A program made the position numbers and the translations under genes. The notes beneath the pieces are model-generated. The model was not told where the DNA came from. It worked only from the letters and a program-made list of their open reading frames with translations, and ran no database searches. A stretch of 64,000 nucleotides of DNA, from the NCBI GenBank assembly GCA_965218055.1, contig CBDCKA010000001.1, positions 434,001-498,000 of the forward strand, written 5' to 3'. Every line of letters starts with the position of its first letter. Within the stretch, counting starts at the first letter, position 1. The stretch comes from CBDBKE01 sp965218055 (GTDB taxonomy: Bacteria; Acidobacteriota; Terriglobia; JAJPHL01; JAPKYU01). Positions 28,292-36,407 of this stretch are shown here, in pieces.

Positions 28292-29539
28292 TTAGGGAAC
28301 AGTCCGATTCTTGGTGAAGAAGCGCTGCCCACCTTGTTCGAAAAAAGCAACGCGCAGGCGGGATAGGTCCGGAGGGACACCCGACAGGGTGACCGTTGCG
28401 GTGCCTCGTCCAGGAGCGATGGGCGAAGTACTGTAGCCGAAGTTCTGAGCTGAACCCCCGCTGAGCACCCATGCCCCAACAAGGACCGGGCGCTGGTGCT
28501 GGGTGGCCAGGCGATATTGCACCAACAGCACCACCTTCCCTGGCTGTCGAGTTACCGAGATCAGTCGCACGTCGTCCCGGGAAGCGGAACGAGCGCCCTG
28601 GACCGCGGGCGTCCGGGCCGCTTGGAGAGATGGTGGGATCGAAGCCTGCTTTCGGCGCCGGGCAGTCGCCGATGTGCCGCGGCCCTCGAGCAAGTCGTCC
28701 GTCGTAACGACGGAAGACTTCCGCTCGCTTCGGTCCGCGACAGGCTCGCGTGCGCCGGACCGCGTCGAGCGCGCCACTACGGCTGGTCCCCGCGCCGACG
28801 TAGGCCGTGGTTCAGGTATCCGCTCCAGCAGGTCGCGGGCGTCTTCGGCAAAACGGCTTTGGGGATACTTCTGAATGATCTCCTGGAGCGTCCGGCGCGC
28901 CTGGGTAGTCTGTCCCTTACTCAGGAAATTCACGGCCATCTGATAGCGTACCTCTGCGGCCTCATCCTCCGGGGAGACCATCGGGGCGGTCTCGCTGAAC
29001 TCAAGCGGGGACGGTGGCTGCTCGGCCCCCGGTTCCCCCAGCGCGTCGGTGGCAGGGTCGGTGGGCGCGCCTTCCGTCGGTGCCGTCGGCGACGCGGATT
29101 CGCCGGTCTGCACTGCCTCCGGCTTGCTCACGTTCCCCAAAAGTCCGCTCAACGGGTTCGATGCCCCCAGCCGTGACTTCATCAACCACAGGCCACCTAG
29201 CGCGCCCAAAACAACCAGCCCAATCAAAACAACCACCCCAATCATGATGGGCATTGCAGCCCTCCGAACCTGCGGCGAAAGGGCTGGCGCTCGGCTGGGT
29301 TCAGCACCGGTGATGGGGGCCGGGTCGTCCGGCTGCAGCTCCATGTCGTTGGGACTCGCGGGTGGTGGGTCTTCAGCAGGAGGGGGTGGCGAACCGGGCT
29401 CCGGTTCCTGGGCGGTTTCTGCAGGGGGCTGCGTTTCTACCGGAGAAGCTTCCGACACGTCTCCCAAATCCCCTAGGCAGCACTCGCAACGAGCAACGCC
29501 AGGTTTGTTGGTAAATCCGCAGTGGGGACACAACATCAC
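28292..29539 (-). CDS. Membrane protein with N-terminal zinc ribbon and a TPR-like segment
   Basis: The 415-aa protein begins with a zinc ribbon (CPHCGFTNKPGVARCECC, residues 4-21), followed by an acidic Pro-rich linker and a single membrane helix (IMIGVVVLIGLVVLGALGGL, about 97-116). The outer part contains a short TPR-like pair (VRYQMAVNFLSKGQTTQARR; QKYPQSRFAEDARDLL) and a C-terminal beta domain (VRLISVTRQPGKVVLLVQYR). The architecture suggests a cell-envelope scaffold or sensor with a cytoplasmic metal site. No specific family is recognised. The isomerase gene follows 58 bp downstream on the same strand. Confidence 0.7.
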   Translation of the reverse strand: MMLCPHCGFTNKPGVARCECCLGDLGDVSEASPVETQPPAETAQEPEPGSPPPPAEDPPPASPNDMELQPDDPAPITGAEPSRAPALSPQVRRAAMPIMIGVVVLIGLVVLGALGGLWLMKSRLGASNPLSGLLGNVSKPEAVQTGESASPTAPTEGAPTDPATDALGEPGAEQPPSPLEFSETAPMVSPEDEAAEVRYQMAVNFLSKGQTTQARRTLQEIIQKYPQSRFAEDARDLLERIPEPRPTSARGPAVVARSTRSGAREPVADRSERKSSVVTTDDLLEGRGTSATARRRKQASIPPSLQAARTPAVQGARSASRDDVRLISVTRQPGKVVLLVQYRLATQHQRPVLVGAWVLSGGSAQNFGYSTSPIAPGRGTATVTLSGVPPDLSRLRVAFFEQGGQRFFTKNRTVP

Positions 29540-29647
29540 GCCTCTCCCGGCACCCCTATTGATGATCCATTACCGCTCCCATCGCCGGCCGCCAGTATAC
29601 CTCAAAGGGCGTTAAGGAACCGCCAGGAAAGGGCCAGCAGGGGATGA

Positions 29648-30397
29648 TCAGAAGGGTGCGGTACCCGTCCGAAGTTCCTCCAGGATTCGGTTGGCCGCTT
29701 CGGCTGGATCGGGGGCGGCGGTGATCGGGCGGCCGACCACGAGGAAATCCGCGCCGGCAGCCAGTGCGGCGGCGGGCGTCGCCACGCGCCGCTGGTCCTG
29801 TGCGCCCGACGCAGGTGGAGTTGCCCAGGTTGGACGAATCCCGGGCGTGACCAGGAGAAACGGTCGGGGGAACTGCCGACGTAACGTGGCGACTTCCTCC
29901 GGAGAAGCCACCACGCCGTCCACCCCTGCCTGGACGGCCATCTCGGCCAGGCGCAACACGTAGTCCTGTGGTGCCTGCACGACGCCGGTGCGCGCCAGGT
30001 CCTCCTGGGTCAGGCTGGTCAGCATCGTTACTGCCAGCATGCGGGTTTCCGGAGAAACCTCGCGCGCGGCCTGGGCAGCAGCGCGCATCATGGCCACCCC
30101 ACCTGCAGCGTGTACCGTAAGCAGCGACACGCCCAGTCGTGCCGCCGCGCGCGCAGCGCCGGCCGCCGTGTTGGGAATGTCGTGGAATTTCAGGTCGAGA
30201 AATACCGCCCGGTTGTTTTGCCGCAAGGTTTCGCGGACGAATTGAGGGCCAGCGGCGGTGAACAGTTCGCTGCCCACTTTGAACATTCCCACGGGAACAG
30301 CCCGCAGGCGTTCAAGCAGCTGGGCGGCTGGTTCGGCCGAGGGAAAATCCAGCGCGACAATTAGGGGTGATGCCAGGGGCGATGCAGCCCGTTCCAT
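29648..30397 (-). CDS. pyrF: Orotidine 5'-phosphate decarboxylase
   Basis: The 249-aa protein keeps the catalytic array of the family: Asp17 (VALDFPS), Lys40 (MFKVGSELF) and the DLKFHDIPNT motif (Asp68, Lys70, Asp73). The phosphate-binding end VTPGIRP and FLVVGRPIT are also present. It makes UMP from OMP, the last step of pyrimidine synthesis. No other pyr gene is adjacent. It is divergent from the riboswitch-controlled thrC operon. Confidence 0.97.
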   Translation of the reverse strand: MERAASPLASPLIVALDFPSAEPAAQLLERLRAVPVGMFKVGSELFTAAGPQFVRETLRQNNRAVFLDLKFHDIPNTAAGAARAAARLGVSLLTVHAAGGVAMMRAAAQAAREVSPETRMLAVTMLTSLTQEDLARTGVVQAPQDYVLRLAEMAVQAGVDGVVASPEEVATLRRQFPRPFLLVTPGIRPTWATPPASGAQDQRRVATPAAALAAGADFLVVGRPITAAPDPAEAANRILEELRTGTAPF

Positions 30398-30573
30398 TAC
30401 CAGCCGTCGTGCTCGATAATTATAACCGGATAACGCCCTGTGGGAGGCTGTAATCCCGATGATTGTCCCGTGATTGGCTGGTCATCGGAAAGAGGGGGAA
30501 ATTTCTTGTTGACATTCATCCCGCCCTCTGATTAAATTTTGTTCGACAATTGAATAGTTGATTCAGTCCCTGA

Positions 30574-30697
30574 ATCATCCAGAGTGGCTGAGGGAACAGG
30601 CCCGTAGACGCCACGGCAACCGCCCCCGCAGGGTTTTGACAGCGGGGGGTCGAGGTGCCAACTCCTGCTCCGTGAAGGCACGGGGGAAGATGTTAGG
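30574..30697 (+). promoter_or_regulatory. SAM-I (S-box) riboswitch aptamer
   Basis: The core matches the S-box consensus in order: GAGTGGCTGAGGGAACAGGC with CCGTAGACGCCACGGCAACC, then a GC-rich P3-like hairpin (CCCCCGCAGGG-TTTTGACAGCGGGGG), then GGTGCCAACTCCTGC, and a final CCGTGAAGGCACGGGG hairpin. The flanking CATC (~30575-30579) can pair with GATG (30689-30692) to close P1. It senses S-adenosylmethionine. It lies ~110 bp upstream of the threonine-synthase-like gene, with a terminator between, so high SAM should stop transcription. Confidence 0.88.
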
Positions 30698-30701
30698 GGG
30701 C

Positions 30702-30744
30702 GAGGTCATGAAATGACCTCTTCCAGCCCCGGAAGGGGTTTTTT
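30702..30744 (+). terminator. Riboswitch expression platform: hairpin plus intrinsic terminator
   Basis: A perfect 8-bp hairpin (GAGGTCAT-GAA-ATGACCTC, 30702-30720) is followed by a second one, CCCC-GGAA-GGGG (30727-30738), and six T residues (30739-30744). The second is a standard intrinsic terminator. The terminator lies immediately after the SAM aptamer and before the thrC-like gene. The first hairpin may be part of the switch or stabilise the terminator. Confidence 0.85.
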
Positions 30745-30805
30745 GTTGCCCGCCGGGTAAGCGAACCTCCTAGCAAGCACGGATCAGGGACAGAAGGAAG
30801 GAACG

Positions 30806-32080
30806 ATGAGCTATTTGCTGGGGCTCACCTGCCGCGGATGCGGGCGCCTGGTCGCCGCTGAGCCGGCTTCGATTTGTGAAGAATGCTTCGCTCCTCTGGA
30901 GCCGACTTACGATTACGCGGCGTTACAGAAGCAGCTTTCGCGAGCTGCTTTCGAGTCACGACCTCACAGTCTATGGCGCTACCAGGAGTTGCTGCCCCTA
31001 AGCGGCCCACCCGCCGCGCCGCTACCGGTGGGCTTCACCCCACTGTTGCCGGCTAAGCAACTGGGCCGGGCGTTGGGGCATCGGGCGTTGTACCTCAAGA
31101 ACGACGCAGTGAACTTCCCCACGCTCTCCTTCAAAGATCGGGTGGTTGCGGTGGCGCTGAACAAGGCCATCGAATTCGGCTTTGATACCGTTGCCTGCTC
31201 ATCCACAGGCAACCTGGCCAATGCCGTGGCTGCACAGGCGGCTTTTGCCGGCCTGAAAGCGGTGGTGTTCGTGCCGGCTGAGCTGGAAGAGGCTAAGCTG
31301 GTGAACACGCGGATCTACGGCGCCACGCTCGTGCGCGTCAACGGCAACTACGATGCGGTCAACCGGCTGTGTACGCAGGTGGCGCAGCATCGGCGCTGGG
31401 CGTTCGTCAACGTGAACCTGCGCCCGTTCTATGCCGAAGGTTCCAAGTCGGTCGGCTACGAGATCGCCGAGCAGCTGGGCTGGCGACTGCCCCAGGCTGT
31501 CGTCATTCCCATGGCTGGAGGCTCTCTGATCGGGCGAGTTCACAAGGCCTTTGGTGAACTGGGGCAGTTGGGCCTGGTCGAGCCGTGCCGGGTGAAAATT
31601 TTTGGAGCGCAGGCCAGCGGCTGTGCCCCGATCTCGCGCGCCGTGGAGGAGGGCCGGGAGCAGATTCTGCCGGAGAAACCCGCCACCATCGCCCGCTCGC
31701 TGGCCATCGGCAACCCGGCTGACGGCTTCTTTGCCGCTCGGACGATGCGCGAATCGGGAGGTTGGGGCGCCCACGTTCCCGATGACGAGATCGTCGAAGG
31801 AATCCGCCTGCTCGCCTCTACAGAAGGCATCTTCGCCGAGACGGCCGGTGGCGTGACTGTGGCCTGCTTTCAGAAGCTGCTTCGGGAAGGTCGCGTCGCG
31901 CCCGACGAGACCACGGTGCTCTGTATCACCGGGAACGGATTGAAAACAACCGAAGCGGTCTCGGGTGTGGGCGGGCAGGAATTTACCATCGCCCCCAAGC
32001 TGGCCGAGTTTGACCGCGTGGTGCTCGGTAGCGCAGCAGAGGCTGCAGCACCGGTTGTCCAGGCCGTCGCGGCGAACTGA
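30806..32080 (+). CDS. thrC: Threonine synthase-like PLP enzyme
   Basis: The 424-aa protein has an N-terminal zinc ribbon (Cys9, Cys12, Cys24, Cys27) and then a type II PLP fold. PLP binds Lys110 in FPTLSFKDR, with the SSTGNLANA and GNGLKTTEA loops around the cofactor. By family it converts O-phosphohomoserine to threonine. Two things suggest more: it is under a SAM riboswitch, which normally controls methionine and sulfur genes, and it is followed by a sulfur-carrier protein. It may therefore make homocysteine from O-phosphohomoserine and a protein thiocarboxylate, much as CysM works with CysO for cysteine. That second role is inference. Confidence 0.88.
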   Translation: MSYLLGLTCRGCGRLVAAEPASICEECFAPLEPTYDYAALQKQLSRAAFESRPHSLWRYQELLPLSGPPAAPLPVGFTPLLPAKQLGRALGHRALYLKNDAVNFPTLSFKDRVVAVALNKAIEFGFDTVACSSTGNLANAVAAQAAFAGLKAVVFVPAELEEAKLVNTRIYGATLVRVNGNYDAVNRLCTQVAQHRRWAFVNVNLRPFYAEGSKSVGYEIAEQLGWRLPQAVVIPMAGGSLIGRVHKAFGELGQLGLVEPCRVKIFGAQASGCAPISRAVEEGREQILPEKPATIARSLAIGNPADGFFAARTMRESGGWGAHVPDDEIVEGIRLLASTEGIFAETAGGVTVACFQKLLREGRVAPDETTVLCITGNGLKTTEAVSGVGGQEFTIAPKLAEFDRVVLGSAAEAAAPVVQAVAAN

Positions 32081-32165
32081 ATGGCAACTTGATCGGGCGC
32101 GTCTGGAGAGTCGGAGCCTTGGAGTTCAGGCCCCTTTGCGGCCCGCCGAGTAAAGAGGAGTAACG

Positions 32166-32471
32166 ATGGCAGTGACAGTTCGACTCGGTTCTCCGTTTCG
32201 CCGCCACACCCAGGGCGTCGAGACGGTGAGTTGTACGGCGGCGAACCTGCCGCAATTGTTCCAAGAGTTGGAGGGCCGGTTCCCGGGGCTTACGAAGAAC
32301 CTGTGCGACGAGCAGGGCCAGCCGCGCCCGTTCCTCAATGTCTACGTGAATGACGAGGACATCCGCTTCCTCGGCGGCACCGGCTACAGCTTCGCCGAGG
32401 GAGACGAAGTCCTGCTGATTCCCTCCATTGCCGGCGGCTGGGAGCCGCTACGGAAAGGAACCCGCCGATGA
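32166..32471 (+). CDS. MoaD/ThiS-like sulfur-carrier protein with C-terminal extension
   Basis: The ATG at 32166 follows AGAGGAG. The 101-aa protein is a beta-grasp fold: VTVRLGSPFRRHTQ, then LPQLFQELEGRFPGL, FLNVYVNDEDIRFLGG and GDEVLLIPSIAGG. Sulfur carriers are thiocarboxylated on the last Gly of the GG pair (90-91). Here ten more residues (WEPLRKGTRR) follow, so a protease such as a JAMM enzyme would have to expose the GG, as in HcyS- or pro-CysO-like systems. It is downstream of the thrC-like gene and overlaps the next small gene (ATGA). A molybdopterin role is less likely in this context. Confidence 0.85.
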   Translation: MAVTVRLGSPFRRHTQGVETVSCTAANLPQLFQELEGRFPGLTKNLCDEQGQPRPFLNVYVNDEDIRFLGGTGYSFAEGDEVLLIPSIAGGWEPLRKGTRR

Positions 32472-32653
32472 CCATCTGCGACCTGTGCTTCGAGCAAGGA
32501 AAGATCAACGAAGCTCCAGAAACTTGTGTGGAGTGCAGCGCCGACATGTGCCCCGATCATGGCGAGGGCGAGTTTTGTTCCGTGTGTCTGGAGCAGGAGC
32601 GTTTTCTGGCGCCGGACGCGCCCGAACTCAAGCCGGTGGAGATCTCTGCCTAA
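32468..32653 (+). CDS. Small Cys-rich zinc-finger-like protein
   Basis: The 61-aa product overlaps the sulfur-carrier gene by 4 bp (ATGA). It has paired metal ligands: CDLC (4-7), CVEC, CPDH and CSVC, in a B-box-like or double zinc-ribbon arrangement, followed by an acidic tail. There is no known catalytic motif. Translational coupling to the sulfur carrier suggests that it helps in sulfur transfer or in recruiting a partner enzyme. That is inferred from position only. Confidence 0.7.
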   Translation: MTICDLCFEQGKINEAPETCVECSADMCPDHGEGEFCSVCLEQERFLAPDAPELKPVEISA

Positions 32654-32769
32654 TCCGAAAAACCGCTTCTTCTGACGCAAGCATTCCTGCTTGCACAGTC
32701 TCATCCAACTCCCCCCGGGCGTGACCTGCCACCTACAGGCGTGAGCGCCAAAGAGGTGAACGGTTGTGC

Positions 32770-33843
32770 CTACTCGAAGCGCACGTCGAAGTCACGTCCC
32801 ATCTGGAAGGAAGGCCGCTTGCGTTTCTGGAGCAGGTCCGGGAACTGGGACAGCGCTGTGACCAGCAGAGGCATGCCGATGGTGGCATCGCAGTGGCAGG
32901 TGACCATCCGCGCATCCTTAGCGATCTTGCCCCAACTCTGAGCTTCCTCGAAGGTGCAGCCCGAAAGGCCTCCCCAGTGGGGCGCGTCGGTGACCACCTG
33001 CAAGGCGTACTTGTGCCCGGACACGTCGCTCTTGATCATGATGGCGGTGACCTCCGCCTGCTGGATGAAATTCTTGGGAGTCCCGCCGCCGAAGTAGGCC
33101 ACGCCGGTGTTGGGCGAGCGCGCGGTAATCAGCGACGTTTCCACCACGTCCTGGATCACGTCAAACAGGAAGGAGTTGCGGCCAAAGTAGCGTGTCTGGG
33201 CGATCCCGATGCCGATCGAGGAGTCAGCGATGGCCGGGCAATACAACGGGATCCCCGCTTTGTAGGCGGCCGTCACCATGCCGTCCTCTTTGGCGTGCTT
33301 GGTGACCTCTTCTCCCAGCAGATAGAGAAATTCCCGCGTCGTATAGGCCCGCGATTGGTCCAGCCGGGAGGCGAACTGGCCCATCCACTCGTCCTCTTCG
33401 CGGAACTCGGCTTCATCGGCCAGCGTGTCGTACATGCGGTCCACCAGGTGCTCGGCCAGCAGCACGTCGTCCACCACCGGGGAGGACTGGTAGTGGAAAC
33501 GCCCCAGAGACTCGTGAATGTCGTGGAAAAACTGCGCGCCGGTGGAGACCAGGCAGTCAATGGCCCGGTTCTGGATCAACCACACCACAAGACGCCGCAT
33601 CCCGGCGGGAATGAGTGCGCCACTCAGGCCCATCATGATGGTGCACTCGTCCTGGAGCATGCTCTTCCAGATCTGAAACGCGTCGGCCAGGTTTCTTCCC
33701 TGGAAGGAAGAGCCCCGCATCTTCTCCAGGAGCCCGGCCACCGTCTTGTCTTCATCCACCGTCACCGGCCGGGTGGGATGGGACAAGATCTCCTTCTTGC
33801 TGGGCCGGGCCTGGGCGCCTGTCAGAGTGCTTGGGTGCTGCAT
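32770..33843 (-). CDS. Deoxyhypusine synthase-family enzyme (probable polyamine synthase)
   Basis: The 357-aa product is a full deoxyhypusine synthase homologue. It has NAD-site segments (MGLSGALIPAGMRRL, VAYFGGGTPKNFI) and the catalytic Lys in SWGKIAKDA (about Lys306, equivalent to the enzyme-imine Lys of the eukaryotic enzyme). Bacteria lack eIF5A, so bacterial members act on free polyamines (homospermidine- or spermidine-forming types). It is 36 bp downstream of pyruvoyl-dependent arginine decarboxylase on the same strand, which would supply agmatine. This supports a small polyamine pathway. Confidence 0.88.
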   Translation of the reverse strand: MQHPSTLTGAQARPSKKEILSHPTRPVTVDEDKTVAGLLEKMRGSSFQGRNLADAFQIWKSMLQDECTIMMGLSGALIPAGMRRLVVWLIQNRAIDCLVSTGAQFFHDIHESLGRFHYQSSPVVDDVLLAEHLVDRMYDTLADEAEFREEDEWMGQFASRLDQSRAYTTREFLYLLGEEVTKHAKEDGMVTAAYKAGIPLYCPAIADSSIGIGIAQTRYFGRNSFLFDVIQDVVETSLITARSPNTGVAYFGGGTPKNFIQQAEVTAIMIKSDVSGHKYALQVVTDAPHWGGLSGCTFEEAQSWGKIAKDARMVTCHCDATIGMPLLVTALSQFPDLLQKRKRPSFQMGRDFDVRFE

Positions 33844-33879
33844 GCTTGAGCCCCTTCTATGTTCCTTGGGGACACAGAA

Positions 33880-34431
33880 TCAGTCATCCCCGATTAAAAT
33901 CGCGCAGGAGAGCACCGTGCACCAGAGGCCGCGCCTGTCGCCCACAGCCGACTGGGTGATGTTCATGGTCCGCACGATCTTATTGGAAATCCGATAAATT
34001 TCCTTCTTCTCGTCCCAACTGCGGTCCGGATCGAAATCGACGTTCAGCGTCGTGGCCAGCATTTCCGCGGCCAGCTCCTCGGCGTACTCACCCGCCACTT
34101 CCTCGGTCTCCCCAAAGGAGTGGTGTTCGGCCAGGTAGCCGTAGGCACTGCGGTCGGTGGGCAGCGCCAGCCCGATGGTGGCAGCGACCAACCGGTGCGC
34201 TTCACGGGTAGCGTTCTCGGCGACCACGGCAAACACCACCTGGCCGGGACGCAGCAACTTTAGTCCAGTGGGGCGGGAGATCAGCTTACATCGTGGCGGG
34301 AAAATGCTGGAAACACGGACGAGATTGCAGGCGGCAATACCAGCATTGCGGAGGGCCAATTCGAAGCTAGTAAGCCGTTCCCGGTGTTTGCCGACCCCCT
34401 TGGTGAGGAAGATCTTTTTGGCGACGAACAT
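33880..34431 (-). CDS. pdaD: Pyruvoyl-dependent arginine decarboxylase
   Basis: The 183-aa protein starts FVAKKIFLTKGVGKH and has the self-cleavage site VRVSSIFPP, where cutting between Ser41 and Ser42 produces the pyruvoyl group on the alpha chain. Further conserved segments are GQVVFAVVAENATRE and the C-terminal LWCTVLSCAILIG. The enzyme converts arginine to agmatine. The cognate next step is probably the deoxyhypusine-synthase homologue 36 bp downstream. The length is within the family's range. Confidence 0.93.
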   Translation of the reverse strand: MFVAKKIFLTKGVGKHRERLTSFELALRNAGIAACNLVRVSSIFPPRCKLISRPTGLKLLRPGQVVFAVVAENATREAHRLVAATIGLALPTDRSAYGYLAEHHSFGETEEVAGEYAEELAAEMLATTLNVDFDPDRSWDEKKEIYRISNKIVRTMNITQSAVGDRRGLWCTVLSCAILIGDD

Positions 34432-34906
34432 CTATCCGCTAAGGCTCCTCCTTGTGCAAAGCTCGGCCTCCTGCCGGTTCACACACGCCAGCGTGGGCGG
34501 CGTTTTTTCGACGAATGACCGTAGCAGAAACGCTGGGGAGCGTCAACGGAATTTGGGGACGGCAAGTGCTGGCGCTGGCCTCAACAGCGCGGACCCGGAT
34601 CGGTCTCAAACGCCGGATTGGTCTCAAAGGTTGGTTCCAAACCGCCGCGCCTTCACAATTTTTCCCGCCTGCTCGCAAGGCGATCTCGCCGGAGGCGCTG
34701 GGCTCCGTATCTCTCCGGTTTGCCCTTGTCCAATCGGTTTTTTCGATACCCGTCATCGAATCGTTCAATTTCCTCGCCGCTTGACCTGAACCTAAAGGTG
34801 AACTACTGTAGCTGCTCACTTGAACGCTGGAGAAGGTGCTTCTTAGGTCCCAACCAAGCCGGTGGCCGGTTTGGCAACGGGCCGGAAGCGCCTTGGAAAT
34901 TCCCCG
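34432..34906. other. Intergenic region upstream of the glutamine synthetase pair
   Basis: About 475 bp separate the divergent pdaD and glnA genes. No credible gene is visible; the frames here are short and lack ribosome-binding sites. The repeated phrase GGTCTCAAA occurs at ~34602 and ~34620. A nitrogen-control site would be expected here, but no recognisable NtrC or similar operator was found by eye. Confidence 0.4.
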
Positions 34907-36331
34907 ATGGCTGTCGAGCGGAAAGAGCCTGCCCAGATCCTAGACTTTGCCCGAAAGAACGAGGTTAAGTTCGTGGACATCCGCTTCACGGACCTGCCTG
35001 GCCTGTGGCACCACGTCTCGTTCCCCATCCGGCAACTGACTGAGCGTAGCTTTGAAGATGGATTTGGGATTGACGGCTCGAGTATCCGCGGCTGGGCCGC
35101 CATCCACGAAAGTGACATGCTGCTGATCCCAGACCCAAGCTGGTACATGCTGGACTCGTTTACCGACGTGCCAACGCTGGTGATGATCGGAGACATTATT
35201 GACCCCATCACTAAGCAGCACTACGAGCGCGACCCGCGATACATTGCTCATAAAGCAGAAGCCTACCTGCGCTACGCCGGGATCGCCGACGAGGCCAACT
35301 TTGGTGCCGAGGCCGAGTTCTTCATCTTTGACAGTGTTCGCTTCGACCAGCGCGAGAACTGCGGCTTCTACTTCATTGACGCCGAGGAAGGCCGTTGGAA
35401 CTCCGGTCGCGAAGCCGAAAACCTCGGCTACCGCCCGCGCTACAAGGAAGGCTATTTCCCGGTGCCGCCCACCGACCACTACCAGGACCTTCGCAGCGAG
35501 ATGGCGCTCATCATGGAGCAATGCGGTCTGGAAGTGGAATGCCACCACCACGAGGTGGCCACCGGAGGCCAGGCGGAGATTGACCAGAAATTCAACACCC
35601 TTACGCGGGCCGCCGACTTCATGATGCTCTACAAGTACATCGTGCGGCAGGTGGCGAACCAGTATGGGAAGACCGCCACGTTCATGCCCAAGCCGCTGTT
35701 CCAGGACAACGGAAGCGGTATGCATACCCACCAGAGCTTGTGGAAAAATGGCAAGCCGTTGTTCGCCGGGGATTTCTATGCGGGACTCAGCCAGATGGCG
35801 CTGTGGTACATCGGCGGACTGCTGAAGCACGCGCCGGCTGTGATCGCCTTCGCCGCTCCCACGACCAACTCCTACAAGCGGTTGGTGCCCGGCTTCGAAG
35901 CGCCGGTCAACCTGGCCTACTCTCGGCGCAATCGCAGCGCGGCGGTCCGCATCCCGATGTACTCGGCCAACCCGAAAGCCAAACGTGTTGAGTTCCGTCC
36001 GCCGGATCCTTCCTGCAATCCCTACCTGGCCTTCGTAGCCATGCTGATGGCCGGCCTGGACGGGATTGAGAATAAGATCCATCCCAGCGAGCCCTTGGAC
36101 AAGGATATCTACGACCTTTCGCCCGAGGAGCTACGCGATGTCCCTTCCCTGCCCGGTTCCCTGGAGGAAGCGTTGAAGGCTCTGGAAAACGACCACCAAT
36201 TTCTGCTGAAAGGCGACGTCTTTACTGAGGAATTGATCCAGACCTGGGTGGACTACAAGATGAGGAACGAGGCCCAGGCGCTGCGCCTGCGCCCGCATCC
36301 CTATGAGTTCGCGCTCTACTACGACATTTGA
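34907..36331 (+). CDS. glnA: Glutamine synthetase type I, first copy
   Basis: From ATG 34907 the product has 474 aa. GS-I landmarks are DGSSIRGW, FGAEAEFFIFD, the ATP-site HHHEVATGGQAEID, KPLFQDNGSGMHTHQSLW, APTTNSYKRLVPG and RNRSAAVRIP. The KDIYDLSPEE loop keeps the Tyr adenylylated by GlnE in GSI-beta enzymes. It makes glutamine from glutamate, ammonia and ATP. A GTG 15 codons upstream is possible but lacks similarity. A second glnA follows after 76 bp. Confidence 0.95.
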   Translation: MAVERKEPAQILDFARKNEVKFVDIRFTDLPGLWHHVSFPIRQLTERSFEDGFGIDGSSIRGWAAIHESDMLLIPDPSWYMLDSFTDVPTLVMIGDIIDPITKQHYERDPRYIAHKAEAYLRYAGIADEANFGAEAEFFIFDSVRFDQRENCGFYFIDAEEGRWNSGREAENLGYRPRYKEGYFPVPPTDHYQDLRSEMALIMEQCGLEVECHHHEVATGGQAEIDQKFNTLTRAADFMMLYKYIVRQVANQYGKTATFMPKPLFQDNGSGMHTHQSLWKNGKPLFAGDFYAGLSQMALWYIGGLLKHAPAVIAFAAPTTNSYKRLVPGFEAPVNLAYSRRNRSAAVRIPMYSANPKAKRVEFRPPDPSCNPYLAFVAMLMAGLDGIENKIHPSEPLDKDIYDLSPEELRDVPSLPGSLEEALKALENDHQFLLKGDVFTEELIQTWVDYKMRNEAQALRLRPHPYEFALYYDI

Positions 36332-36407
36332 TACCGCCCGGCCAGTAGCTCGGCGCCGGGCATCCGCCATAATGCACGCTATAATTCACCAAGGAGGCTA
36401 GTTAGGT

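Noticed and set aside
34940..36082. Long antisense open frame (380 codons) opposite the first glnA
   Set aside because: It mirrors the strong codon bias of glnA and has no family similarity or ribosome-binding site.
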